Below are positions 43,536 to 55,663 of a stretch of 64,000 bases of DNA, one piece after another. The DNA comes from Aphrocallistes beatrix. Its lineage: Eukaryota; Porifera; Hexactinellida; Sceptrulophora; Aphrocallistidae. A program made the translations under genes and the position numbers. The stretch lies in contig OY725492.1 of NCBI GenBank assembly GCA_963281255.1, positions 2,217,696-2,281,695 of the forward strand, read 5' to 3'. Within the stretch, counting starts at the first letter, position 1. The number at the start of each line of letters is the position of its first letter. Under the pieces are notes generated by a model that had not been told where the DNA came from, searched no databases, and saw only the letters and a list, made by a program, of their open reading frames with translations.

Positions 43536-43880
43536 TATATGTAAAGAACTGAAATTAATTAATTTTGAGATATACAAGTAGAATTCGGCCTGAAACTTAT
43601 TGAATGCCCTGCTTTTAATGAAATTGGATCTATCTAAAAACTAATGCTAGTCGAACAAATTAATCATATCCACTGTGTAAATCTGCTTCTTAATTCTGTT
43701 AACAAATTTTGTTAAGACTTTCTAAAAATTTGGAGCGAGTTTTCAATAATTGTGTTAGTGTTTTCATTAATTCTGCTAGTCTTTCACACGTCTACGCTGT
43801 AATTTACACTGTGGTTAATTTAACAATCATGATATATTTAATAATGTTAAATTTAAAGGGATTATTTTATATGAACAAAT

Positions 43881-44722
43881 TTCGGCCGACATACCGATAG
43901 TGCAGTTCCATTAAGTCACTCGTAGGGCATTTGCACAATATACATCTTCAAGTTTTATATTGTGTGTATATAATTTGTTCATGTGCATTTTTATGTGCAT
44001 TGCATTGAGTAAATCTCTATAAGTAAAAAATTAAAGCCAACTGTAATATTACATCCCTACAGTTTTATTAACATTTGTTCATTTCAGCCAATAGAAATTC
44101 AAGTTTAGAGTGTGATTCTAAATTGTCTATGTGTATTGAGTCTGTTCTAATCCCAATTGGTCAATAAATAATATTAAAACACTGCAATTTCATTGGTCAC
44201 CGAAGTTATGTTTGTAAATATTTTTTTCATTTCAACCAATCAAATTTAAAGTTTAGAGAGTGATTCCAACTAGTTTATGTGTATTTAGTCAGGTATATTC
44301 CCTAATAACCAATTATATTATATTCTGCTATTAGATTAAACCCAGCAAATTATTGGTCACCTCTTTGAGGCAAGATGTGAAAATATGAATAATCATTTCA
44401 TTAGGCTAGAGAGTTATTCTAACTTATATATACGTTCATTGAGTAAGGTATAATCCCTTATTAATCAATAAAATCAAAGCCAACTGCTATGTTGAATTCC
44501 TGGATTTTGATTGGCTTGCACATTGTGACACCTTTTGTGGAGGAGTGAAAATATTTCAATTGAACGGTTGTGATCTCCAACATATACGAAACATATGGTC
44601 CAAATTTGGTGCAATTTGACCAATATAATTTCCAGGAGCGAGCATACGTACGTAGGTAGGTTGGTATGGACGAACGTCGAAAGTCGATTACGACAAAAGG
44701 CTCCTATAATAGGAGCTGCACT
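43881..44722. mobile_element. Family C copy with internal tandem repeats
   Basis: Begins ttcggccgacataccgatag, then tgcagttccattaagtcact, parallel to 18478. Ends ctcctataataggagctgca, parallel to 21640. The inside is about 0.5 kb of 150-bp tandem units. Confidence 0.6.
43985..44520. repeat. Tandem repeat with unit of about 150 bp
   Basis: The landmark tttagag-gtgattct recurs at 44104, 44252 and 44405 (spacing 148 and 153). A partial fourth unit lies upstream. Each unit also has an aattggt-ca(c/a) box. Units are about 70% alike by eye. Confidence 0.65.
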
Positions 44723-45644
44723 AAAAGTTATTTAATAACCTGAACACGTGAAATTTCGCACTTAGCGAATTCTCTGGAAAAAACTAAACGACATTCACTT
44801 CTCTTCCAAGTATGTAGGTATTTCCAAATTTTAAGAATTGATTATATGAATATCCACATGTTTTCTTTGCATAAATACATGCAAAAAGAAAACTCCTTTG
44901 GACATTATCAAAATGTTAGCTAAATTCCTTGGCATAATAATTTCGACGTCCTCCTACCAGTAATATCCCTAAACTCAGATAGAATAAACTAAAAGCTTAG
45001 ACATGGAGAAAAACTATCATAAGAACCTTGTTTATGCTAAAATTATAAATGAGCATGTATAGAATTGATAAAAATGAATCATAAGCAAAGTTTCTCAACC
45101 TGTATTTGACAAATTAAAATAATCACATCATGTTCGTGGACTAATTTCCTGCAAATTGGTAAATTATTGATAGCAATAATTGGAGTACGTCGTTGCTGAA
45201 AATATGTTAGTGAATTAGTTAGAGTCAAGAATGAGTGAACACATTATCTAGCTAACTTTTTATTCCAATATATTTGAAATATATTTATTACATAACAAGT
45301 GATCAAAAAGTGTGATCAACAACCAGTGGAAAATATGTCAAAAACTAAGAGTTCAGCACTAAAATAAAAATATAGATTATTCAGGAAGTCCCTAGCTCTA
45401 AACCTGGGGGAGTATGAGATGCTAAGCAAGGAATAATGAATAAATTGAATTTCCTAAAATGTTTTTTTCTTACTATTTCTTTACAGGTTCAAAAAGTAAG
45501 AAAAAACAGTTGGAAATTAATATCGATTTGGAATTTTTTACTTCATAAAGAATCTGAAATAAGAAGAAAACAATAAGTAAGGATAAACCGGAGAGAAAAA
45601 ACTTACGACTGTATATATTTAAAGACGATTCAACAATAAAAATG
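44723..45644. other. Intronic DNA, nothing recognised
   Basis: Plain AT-rich sequence; no coding or terminal repeats found. Confidence 0.35.
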
Positions 45645-45740
45645 ATATAGAGTCGAACCTCTCTTATCCGGGCACTAGCGCCCAGAAGGTGCTCGTAATA
45701 GGAATTTGTCCGGATGTCAGAAATACCAGGGATTTCAGAA
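45645..45740. repeat. Possible Tigger-type end
   Basis: gagtcgaacctctcttatcc, gggcactagcgcccagaagg and tttgtccggatgtcagaaat have the style of a Tigger terminal repeat (CAGT-GAACCTC-CTTATCCGG). Only one end seen. Confidence 0.4.
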
Positions 45741-46319
45741 CTGGCAAAAAAAAGTAGTACGGATTTTTTTTGCCAACTATTTACTTGCTATTTTATTTTC
45801 TCCACTATTTTAGTTTATTTTAACCCACTCACTACTTTTATTTGTTACTTATTCTTTTGACCGGAATTTAGTTGGCGTGAGGAGAAGAAATTATTGATCA
45901 TGTAATATAAGACTGAAACGAGTGTGCATCGTGCGATTGCAGAAATATTTGATTATTTTAGAATGAGAATTTTCTTAATTTAACCATTCCAGTTCCTCAA
46001 GGTGTCCAGGAACTTTAGTTACTACCTTTCATTGCTCGCCACCCAGAATATTTAATTAATGCCTTTTATTTTCCTTCAAAAAATAAAAATGTAGTAAGTA
46101 GCAAGTGACTCCTTGAGAAATAATATTATCCGCATGGCAATATTAAAGTCTTTGTTTCTAAAATGTGTCCAGCTCTTTCTTAATGAGCTAACTCACAGGA
46201 TTTATAAATAATTGCTGGCATAATTCAAAAATAAATTTTGACATAATTCAGTTATCAGAAAACATAATAGTATTTAGTGCTATTGGAAGACACAAATTGT
46301 TAACAACTAAGAAAAATAG
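45741..46319. other. Intronic DNA, nothing recognised
   Basis: No feature identified apart from AT richness. Confidence 0.35.
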
Positions 46320-46326
46320 AATTAGC

Positions 46327-49300
46327 CATAGCCTACTATACATAAGGCCTCACAGTAAACTGAGGATTTTGGACCAGGGATGCGGAGAAAGTCCGAACTA
46401 TCAAATTGAATAATACCTTACCCAATGGTTTAAAATACTAATGGTAGATGTAATAACGTATTCTAACCCTTTTAAATGAATATTTATTCATTATTACACT
46501 TCATTTTAGTTATTAATAAATGTTTACAATTTCATTTTAAAATAACCCATAAGTGTTAAAAATAATATGTGTAATAAGTAACAAAATTCTTTTTTGTAAA
46601 TCAGTTTTCAATTTTATTCTTTTAATTTACCTACTCTACTAAGTATAAACTCTGAAATATTATTTCTCAAGCTAGACAATCCTTTTGCTAACTATTATGC
46701 CGAACCGCTGTTCTGCTCCCAGGTGTAAGAGCAATTACGACAATGAAGAGCAAGTCCCAGTGTTCAGAGTACCACTTAAGCCTGATGAACTTAGACAAGC
46801 ATGGCTTCGATCTCTCCACAGAGATGGCCTTGATGAACTCAAAGCTGTTTATGTATGTTCCAAGCATTTCAAAGATGGAGACATTGAATATACACACAAA
46901 ATACCCAACGGTGATGGTACCTATCGGGAAATCCCGCGAAAGTGCTTAAAGCTAAAAGAAGGTGCAGTACCATCTATTCTACCAGGATGTCCATCTTACC
47001 TTTCATCACACTCAGGGACTAAACGCTCTCGTCTATCCCTCGAGTCTAAAGATGATGAACTCCTCTCTCAAGCAATGAGTCTCAGCCTAATATCAAATGC
47101 TGAGGAGAATAAGAAGTTTCTGATCTACACTTTCCAAGACCTGCAAGATAAGTTACCACTTCTTTCTATTTATGAAACATGGTCATACTGGTATCCGAAT
47201 CCAAGTACATGCCCGAAGCTAGATACTAGCAATATTTCCATTGATATTTACTTATCAGTAGAATTTGATTTGTCTGTCAAAGCATATCGCAAAGGTGAAA
47301 TCGTTCCAATATCTCAAATATATCATAGTGACACTCGCCAACTAGAAATGCTATTGAAAAAAATTTCTATTTCACCTCTTAGCACAACAGAAACGAAAAA
47401 TAACTCTTCCAATTCCAATGATTTTCATATTGCATCTGCACAAATTCACATCCAACAAGTTATCGAAAAAATCCAGGCTAATGTGCCGGAGGACGAATTG
47501 CTTAATTGTCCAGAAATTTGTAGACTTCAATTTATTAACTGCCAACTTGAAAACAGTCTGATACCAAAAAATAGGCGGCGCTATAACATATTGACACAAA
47601 TTTTGTCACTCAAAACACGTTTAATTTCACCTACGTGTTATAGATATCTCCAGCGTATGTCCTGCTTATCACTGCCACACTTTAATACATTAGAAAAATT
47701 GTATTCCTCCTTTGGACTTGAGAATGAATTTTTCTCTTTCCTTAGACAATCAACGAAATCGTTTTCCCCAGAGCAAAAGCATGTGATCATTCAAATGGAT
47801 GAGATACATGTAAAATCGGATATTTCTTACAAAGGTGGTAAAATATTGGGCTCTAATCTCGATTCTGATGATCCTACGAAAACTGTTTTCACCATTATGG
47901 TGTCCAGTCTATATAAGAAATGGTTTTGTATCGTCCGTCTACTTCCATGTGCATCTGTATCAGCTGAAAAGTTATTTGACATCATCAAATCATGTATTCG
48001 TGATGTTGAGGAATGTGGTCTATTCGTTCATGTCATCCCTACCGATAACTACCCCCTAAATGTTAAACTTTTCAAATTGTTTTCTCCTCTCGGGAAATTG
48101 GAAACAAGGGTTCCACATCCTAATGATATACATAGAAGCCTTTTCTTGACATTTGACTTTGTGCACATTCTTAAAACAATTCGCAATAATTGGTTGAATC
48201 AACAATCTGAAAGTAAACTCTTTTCGTATCCTGATTTAAATTGCGTTTCTATTGACCAATGTACAAATCCTTTGAAAATCCACTTTGCTTCTTTTCGTGA
48301 CATTCGAATGCTATATAATTCTGAAAAGGATAGCTTGGCAAAACTAGCCCCACGTTTGACTTTAAAGTCGTGTTATCCATCCATTCTTGAACGTCAAAAT
48401 GTTAAGTTGGTGCTAAAAGTAATTCATGAATCCACCATTGCTGCTCTGGCTATTCAGAATGAACAACGCAGTCCAGCATTTAAGTGCCACACATCCGAAT
48501 TTGTTCAGATTCTTTTATCTCTTTGAAAAATCTTTAATGTCAATGTACTTGGTAAGCATATTCGATTGAATGATCCATTGTCTAGTCCTTTGACATTTAA
48601 TGATGAGCGCTTTGTTTTTCTTACCCGCATTGTATATTGGTTAGAAGCTTGGCAATCACTACCTGAGAAAGGTGGAAAACTGAGCAAGCAGACCTTCACA
48701 AGCTTAAGACATTCATGCCTTGCGTTGCCTGAGATTACAAATTTCCTAACTGAGAACTGTGGTTACACTTATCTCTTAACATCTTTCTTACAGACAGACC
48801 CGTTAGAACATCATTTTGGTTTATATCGTATGATGTCAGGTGCAAATTATCACATCTCCTATCTTCAGATTTTAGAATCAAAGCGTCGTCTTAAAGTATC
48901 CAATATCTTAAACTTGTTTTCCAAGCAAACCGTTTCTAGTACAACATGTTTACAAGAGTCCTTCTCTTCAATAGAAAGTACAGATTGTAACATTGAAATT
49001 GATTTAGATCCATTCCTGAATACAATATCAGACCTCTCTACCATTGAGTGTGACATCCTGGTACTTCAGTCTTTAGCATTTATTGCTGGCTATTCAATAC
49101 ATCGATACTTCAAATGTTCTCAACCTTGTCTTATATGTCGGGATATCTTAACTCTCGAAAAAGATCTCTTTATTGATGATATGTCTCTGTCTCAATTCAA
49201 ATTATTAGACCTCTCTGATCGTGGATCTTTAAAATATCCTTCTGAGATGGTACTAGAATGTATCGTAATTGTCTGGAAGATTTTCGTTAACATTGAAAAT

Positions 49301-49968
49301 GATGATGAACTCTTGATTCTATTAATTGAAGGACCATCCAGGAAAATTCTTATTGAATTATCAGTATATTATATAATGGCTAGTGAACATTGTAATTTGT
49401 GGAATAAAGCCTGTTCTTCTTGTGCTGCAAGTGGCTATTACATCCTTCAGAAACTTATATCCGTAGCTGTTAACTGTTTTTTAGCAAACAAAGTTAAAAA
49501 TTATAATTCACTTGTAGTTGCCAAGGGTGTGGAGAAGCGGAAACTGAAAAAATTTAACAAATAGTATTACCGCTATGATGTTTTCTTTGTCTTACATGTG
49601 TATAGTATTTCTTTTGTTTTAATTTCTTTAGATTAGAAGTAGAGCAGATATTCTATCTGGAGGGGAGGATTATCCAGTGGATTATATAGTAAACAAGTAT
49701 ACATTATATCATTTTGTATTTTACTAGTGTTAGTATTGTATGATTACATGAACTGTACTTCTTGTGTAGAAATATATTATTAATATTAAAATGAAGTGTA
49801 ATAATGAGTAAATATTCATTTAAAAGGGTTAGAATACGTTATTACATCTACTATTAGTATTTTAAACCATTGGGTAGGGTATTATTCAATTTGATAGTTC
49901 GGACTTTCTCCGCATCCCTGGTCCAAAATCCTCAGTTTACTGTGAGGCCTTATGTATAGTAGGCTATG
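46327..49968 (+). mobile_element. P-like element, complete, with 7-bp target duplication
   Basis: 3642 bp flanked by AATTAGC at 46320-46326 and 49969-49975. Terminal inverted repeats of about 180 bases: CATAGCCTACTATACATAAG on the left and its inverse (through TGTATAGTAGGCTATG, one change) on the right. Further in, ggatgcggagaaagtccgaa, cccaatggtttaaaatacta and gtaataacgtattctaaccc are all mirrored. It carries one THAP-type transposase gene broken only by one internal stop. Confidence 0.93.
46697..49564 (+). pseudogene. P-element-type THAP transposase with one internal stop
   Basis: 956 codons from MPNRCSAPRCKS to the final TAG, in one frame, interrupted only by TGA at 48524-48526 (codon 610). 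Residues 1-90 are a THAP zinc finger with C5, C10, C54, H57, W36 and an AVPSI box. Candidate catalytic residues by similarity to Drosophila P transposase are D368 (IIQMDEIHVKSD), D450 (VIPTDNYPLN) and E704 (TDPLEHHFGLYR); spacing is close to the D230/D303/E531 pattern I recall. VHILKTIRNNWL matches the conserved pre-insertion-domain motif. The stop falls in SL-stop-KIFNV, where P relatives have tryptophan (TGG), so one G-to-A change explains it. As it stands only the first 609 residues would be made, lacking the catalytic E. The ATG was chosen because THAP begins there. Confidence 0.92.
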
Positions 49969-49975
49969 AATTAGC

Positions 49976-50509
49976 TAATGATAGTGAGGAGAGGAGATAA
50001 TATAAATCTCCAAAAATGATCGGAAAATGATCACGATTTCTGTTCGATCATTCAGAGTTATACAAGGCTATCCCCCACTTCGTCAAATTAATAGTATTAA
50101 ATTATCTTGAAATTCACGAGAAAATGAGGAAGCAATCGCCCACATATATGACGAGCAGTATCATGATGAATTAGAGTTAGTATCATAATTACTAAATCAC
50201 TGATAAATAATTAGACCCAGTTTAGGCTGTATTTATAAGTCTAAGTAAAATGATTATACATATATACAAAAGTTTCAAATATTTGGGTATTTTTAAAGAG
50301 AATTTTGTACAATTAATGGAATATCTTGAAGACTATAATAAACAATAATAATATAAAATAAAATATCATCTCATTTGATAGTCACAAAACCTTTGATTCA
50401 AACTTGGTTCTGTACAAAAGGTGTTAGTATATCACAAATCTAAAAAGGCTTAATATATGTCTAAATAATATAAAATTAGCATTATTTATCTGATCCATAA
50501 TATAAATAC
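49976..50509. other. Intron next to OGDH exon B, nothing recognised
   Basis: Intron immediately downstream of the exon B donor. AT-rich, no repeats identified. Confidence 0.4.
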
Positions 50510-50723
50510 CTGCACAACAGGACCAACAGCTTCTAAATGTGATGGATTGGCAACAACAGCAATATTGTACTTTTTTTGACCAGTCGATATTTCCTGATTC
50601 ATTCCCAAATGGTATTTAACGTCACCAGAACCCTCATCTTCTGGGGATAGAGAAGGATCAAATTGGCAGAATATTTGCTCCAAGGGTTTTTGACAGACAT
50701 TAGCAAGAACATTAAGACGACCT
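50510..50723 (-). CDS. OGDH: OGDH exon B (2-oxoglutarate dehydrogenase E1)
   Basis: Second OGDH exon in the window, 214 bp, minus strand. The translation runs from [20 protein letters not shown] through [13 protein letters not shown] to [15 protein letters not shown]. These are hallmark OGDH E1 segments; the GRLNVLANV and SGDVKYHLG stretches line the active-site region in the family. The acceptor is tttag above 50723 and the donor is GTGCAG|GTATTT below 50510. It completes the arginine codon begun in exon A and ends on a codon boundary. The residue before PVV is glycine, where I recall aspartate in vertebrate OGDH; this site varies among E1 proteins. The segment between KYHLGM and VANPSHLE is one short loop ([15 protein letters not shown]), shorter and less basic than I expect. 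The next intron is about 23.5 kb. Confidence 0.96.
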
Positions 50724-50967
50724 CTAAATAGATAAACATTTGTGATTGAATGTATAAATGAATATCTGTAATAGTAAATGGTTTGCATTTTGTGGTTAAA
50801 ATAAATATTATAATAGTAAAAATTTTGAAAATTGGTGATACATTTCTAATGCAAACGATATTAATAAGATTGATCTACAAGAATTAAATATTAACCGCAA
50901 GAGATACTTCAAATTATGTCAAATTTGTATTCAATAAGCATAAACACTTAAACTATATAAATGTCAT

Positions 50968-51110
50968 TCGGATGTGTAATTTACGAATTTGAAATAAAAA
51001 ATAGAATATTTGTTACAGTTTGAGTACATATTTCTTTATTAATAGTCCACTTTAATATTATTTGTATGTAGGTATTCGTGATGGTCGAATACTTTTTTCC
51101 GGATAGTGTA
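50968..51110. repeat. Partial copy of the 395-800 MITE
   Basis: aatttacgaatttgaaataa, aaaatagaatatttgttaca and gatggtcgaatactttttt follow bases 660-795 closely. Confidence 0.6.
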
Positions 51111-51320
51111 TTTATAGAGGTTTCACAATTAAAGGTCAAGCGAATCGGTAGATTAAAATACTTATTTCTGTTACGTATTCAGTAACTTCTGGAAGTAAAG
51201 CAATTTCAGAAAAGAGCAATTCAATTGTTCAAGCGTGCTTAAATGGGAGACACACAGCAGACAAACGTAAATTGGCGAGAGAAGTGGTGAATAACCAACA
51301 AGTAACGAAGGTGAACTCTA

Positions 51321-51549
51321 AGTTGACTAATTCACGAATTATCAATGAATTACTAAAAATTTGAAACTAAAATAATTAAAAAAATATTTGATATTTGGCT
51401 TAGGGACTGTGCAATTTTAGAGGTATATAACATGAGCAACCTTTTAACCACTTTTGGGCATAGAATCTGAACTAATGTGTGAGATTTTGAATAATTCATT
51501 AATTTCATAATTCATAATTCTTAATCATATTTCAATGAATTAGTCAACT
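51321..51549. mobile_element. Small inverted-repeat element, TA flanks (MITE)
   Basis: TA at 51319-51320 and 51550-51551. Ends AGTTGACTAATTCACGAATT and the inverse of AGTTGACTAATTCATTGAAA. Same family as 9003-9227, but with a different centre (atttttgaaact). Confidence 0.75.
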
Positions 51550-51551
51550 TA

Positions 51552-53214
51552 GGGGCACTGTAATTTTTCGAAATGTCCCAGATCATCCAACAACATGCAA
51601 GAACTGTACAGTTTAGACTGGGAACTTGGGAAATAGATCGAAGCTATCTTCATGAAATCGGAGGTAAGGCTTTTCATGGTGGGTTAGTATGAGTATACTG
51701 CATCAATCAGTATTTCTCAGCTACTAAAGTACATGGAAAGTAAACTGGGGGACAAGGTAAGGGAAGTTGCAGACGAAATAGAAGGGGACGGAGGATAGGA
51801 ATAAAGAAAAAGTATCAAGCCCGAGCTCACTGAACGAAGTTACTCTCTGAATTTTGGAAATAAAGTTTTAAAAACAACAAACATTGAAATTCTAAAGACG
51901 AACTTCAACAGTTCATTCCTGTTCTTGATAGTGTAGTGCTCTGATAAGGTTGTTGGGGGCTTAGGCATAAATGGATCTAATGGGGACATCACGTCGGAAA
52001 CTACTTTTCTAACTTTGAAGTTGATCGGAATATATACAGAGGGCGCAAATGGTTGTATTTTTATATGATCACGGACAGCTCTACTCGCAAAGTAAACTAA
52101 AGAACCCAAAGCACAAATGGAAGCAATGAGTAAATTTGAGATCTACCACGTGAATACGTGAATCTACTTCATGAGTAGGTATTAGCTTTTCCTAACACTG
52201 CAACTGGATTGGAACATAATTCATGAACCTTGATTGGACATAGCGTCCATCTTTAAGCATCTCAAAGTATATATAGTTGCGATGCCTCAGTTTGCTACTT
52301 TCAGGTTCTTCAACAGCTAATACATATATGTGATAAGTAAAAATACTTTATACGGGAATTACATAAATTGGTCTAATTTACCAATGGTTAACAAAATACA
52401 AATTTAAAAGCAGAGTACAAATCTAAATTAAATGTGGTGCCTAACTCTCCTTTTAAAAATGTAAAAGTATTAATAATTACTAAGGTGTGCCCATATATTT
52501 TAAATAATAGCTATCATATCTAATAATACTTAACAAGCGAAACTAAATGAATCAGCATTATTTCCCCTTACATAAAATAGGCACCACTTTTTCACTTTTC
52601 TAATCTACTAAAGCAATAGGCTTTTAATTACAAGCGAAATAAGTACGTAGATTGAAACGACTATGACCTGGTGGCGCTTTCTTACAATTTTAAAGAGACG
52701 CAACAGCTGATGGACTCAACAAAAGTTGCCTTAAGGTCGTTAAAGCCGGAGGTCTTCTGGTTTTAATGATTCTGAAGCCAGTCCATTCGTCATACTCCTA
52801 GAATCTAAATACTCAATCCAGTTAAAGAAAGTCCAGTGTCTTATATCAGCTTTAAGATTTGCAGGTTCACTATTAAATTGGTATATGGTATATCAGTGTT
52901 CGAACGTCAAATCAGTTATCATGTAAAATTGCTAAAACAGTCATTATAGAGAAAACTGATTAAAAAGTTAACTGAGATCGGTACAGTGGACAATATATTA
53001 ATATAACCTCATTACATAATTTAATTCAATACTAAACTCATCATTCGTCTCCAAACCAGAAGAATGAATTAATTTTTCAAAAATTTAACTAAAAGCTCAG
53101 ATATTACATTCCAAACACAAATTTATTAATAATTTCAAAGAGATTAATATTACGAATTAGCCAAAATACGAGACTAAAATGTATTTAATGAAAGAATATT
53201 TGGGGTATTAATGC
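51552..53214. other. Intronic DNA, no recognised gene
   Basis: The longest unexplained stretch near exon B. A minus-strand open segment at 51840-52109 (90 codons: SLVYFASRAVRDHIKIQPFA, then PSVYIPINFKVRKV, and PLDPFMPKPPTT) has a protein-like feel but no family I recognise, no start context and no splice support. Otherwise AT-rich. Confidence 0.3.
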
Positions 53215-53630
53215 TGCAGTGTATTAGAGAATTAAGTGTGTTCGCGAATACATCATTATTATTTGGTGTGTTCGCGAACACAACAAATACAAACAATGTA
53301 TTAGAGTGCCAAATATACTATGGGTCAATTTAAATAGTTTATCAACACCAGTATAGTAATAATAAACGTTATTTGAAATGCTTTTGATTTTTGTTTTCAT
53401 AAACGTATTGTTATTTTGCCCAGGCACGCATACGTATTTCATTAGAATCCAAAGGTATATATATTGGGATGGGAGAATAGATAGTAATGTAAGTTGAAGC
53501 AAGTATTTACAATTGTTCATTGTTACAACTAATGGCAAAACAGTCATTTATTGAAGAACTTCTCTCTTTGCAGACAACAAATCGATCTGCATTAAACACC
53601 AGTGCAGACATCGAATAAAAAATAGCCATC

Positions 53631-55432
53631 ATGTCTGGAACAGTCCCGACAAATAAACCTGCAAGACTTCGATGGCAAAGACTGCATATGAGGTATAAGG
53701 TGCTCACGTGTGAGTCTGTAAACTACCTATATTTGCGGATGAGAGAAGGTGAGCATTCATCTGACGAGCGTGTTCTAGCTATCGAAGACATTTATGACGT
53801 GTAACTTCAAACTCATATAGAGCACAACCACGTAAGGAAATTGGATCTCCACAAGTGTGTATCTCCTTTGTATCATGGGATAACCGAAAACACTTGCAAA
53901 ATCTTTCTGCAGGGATGCGAAGAATGTCATCTACGTAAGGCTAAAAAGTCTGTGAAGTCCTTAGTTGTCAAACCAATTTCTTCAACTCGCTTTCTGTCAT
54001 GCTGTCAAGTCGACTTGATCGATTTCAGGGACATGTCTGAAGAGCACAATAAGTCTGACTCCGGTGTACCCTTCAAGTGGCTATTAGATTATTAAGATCA
54101 TTCCACTAAATATCATCTGCTGCGGCCACTAAAGCACAAGTCTGCTGATGAAGTTGCTGAGGTTTTAGACGACATATTCTGTGAACTTGGTCCATCTCAT
54201 ATTCTCCAATCCGAAAACGGTGGTGAATTTTCGAATTCAACCCTTTTCTCACTAATCAATGAGAAATGGCAGTCAACTAAGATCATTCACGGCAAGCCAC
54301 GTCATCCTGAGAGTCAGGGATCTGTTGAGCGAGCTAATAGAGAGATCAAAAATGCTCTTGGATCAATGAGGGAGAATGGCAACGATTTGTCTTGGGTAAA
54401 GTATTTGAAAAGGGTTCAATACCAAAAGAATACGACCCATCATTCTACCATCGGACTTACACCTTATGAGGCCCTCTATAACCATAAGCCATCTTCAGGA
54501 CCTTTAGATTTTGGTATACCTTCGGAAGTGGCTAATGATATCCACACTGAGGAAGATTTGGAATGTATAATCAACAGCATCAATTCAGCTGTTGAAGAGG
54601 AAGATAACGTTAGTCCTGATATTCACGAGCCTATGTCTGCTAATACTCAGCCGGGACCTGAGTTACCGTTTCAGCATGAACCCTTCCTCGATTCTTCCTC
54701 ATCCTCATCTCTTGTTATTTCTACACTTCCAGATGCATACATAGAGGACATTTCACAACCAATTCCATATCTAACCCGTATCACTGGAAATGGATCTCTC
54801 TCCGCGAGCGATGAACTGCGTGGTTTGTGGGGATTTGACAAGTGGAGCCCATTCTTGTACAGGGTGCAATGGTATAATCCATGTGTTTTGTGGAAGAACG
54901 AATGGAGAGAAGGATACGGGAGTCAGTTTGGTGTCCAAAATGTGACATTATTTTGAGATCTAGCGAAGTTGATAACATCAGAGCTGGAATGAAGCGCAAC
55001 CAGAACAGGCTTCATGACCGGATGCTCCAATCTTCTGCGAAGTGATTTCCCCCAGCATGCGTCGGTGATAACGTGATTATTCCTATTGAAAGACCAGATC
55101 GAATGACATCACTAAGCGAACGAAACTTGATTAGGGTAGTCACTGGTGTAGAGAATGACAACTATACCATTGGGACTAAAGACGGGGTGTTAGCCAATGA
55201 GTATACCCGGAATCAATTCGATATTTGTACGACAAACTTCATCCAGCCCGATAACATTCCTTCCAGTTCAATTTCTCAAACAACAGCAATGAGGAATGCT
55301 TCGTTTGGCATCATAGGTGGATCATTCTGCAGATGTAAGTATTGTAAGACAAATCGATGTCCTTGTAAAAAAGCATCTCGGAGTTGCAATACCAAATGCC
55401 ACAAAGGACACAAGTGTTTCAACAGGCCTTGA
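53631..55432 (+). pseudogene. Ginger-type integrase transposase, inactivated
   Basis: One frame from ATG at 53631 to about 54820, interrupted by TAA at 53802 and at 54093. Both stand where a glutamine codon (CAA) would fit (LLDY-stop-DHSTKYHLLRPL). The integrase core has D in CQVDLIDF; the second catalytic position is E, not D, in ILQSENGGEF; and E is in GSVERANREIK. KPRHPESQGSVERAN is characteristic of Ginger2/KRBA2-like integrases. After frameshifts near 54820 and 54940 come a Cys/His cluster (CGDLTSGAHSCTGCN, HVFCGRT) and a terminal Cys-rich segment (CRCKYCKTNRCPCKKASRSC, NTKCHKGHKC), also typical of the family. Two stops, two frameshifts and the D-to-E change make it inactive. Confidence 0.85.
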
Positions 55433-55663
55433 TATATTTATTACCGAAATCATAAACAATCTAGTAGATCAGCATTAGGATATTAGGTTGGAAAGTGTAT
55501 CCCTTTAATGTTTCTTTATACTAATTAGAAACTTACTCATCGATATGTTTTTTTATTTTTGTCTTTTCTAAGGGTATACTTACAAACTCCTCAAGCCCTC
55601 ATAAATAGAACCCTTGAGAAGGATATTTATACTTAAATCCATTGAAATAACAAAATATATGTA

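Noticed and set aside
48524..48526. TGA in the P-like frame as selenocysteine or part of an intron
   Set aside because: Relatives have tryptophan here, the frame continues directly on both sides without clear splice sites, and a TGG-to-TGA change is the simplest reading.
51840..52109. 90-codon minus-strand open frame as an additional host exon or gene
   Set aside because: OGDH exons A and B join exactly without it, no family is recognised, and splice or start context is absent.
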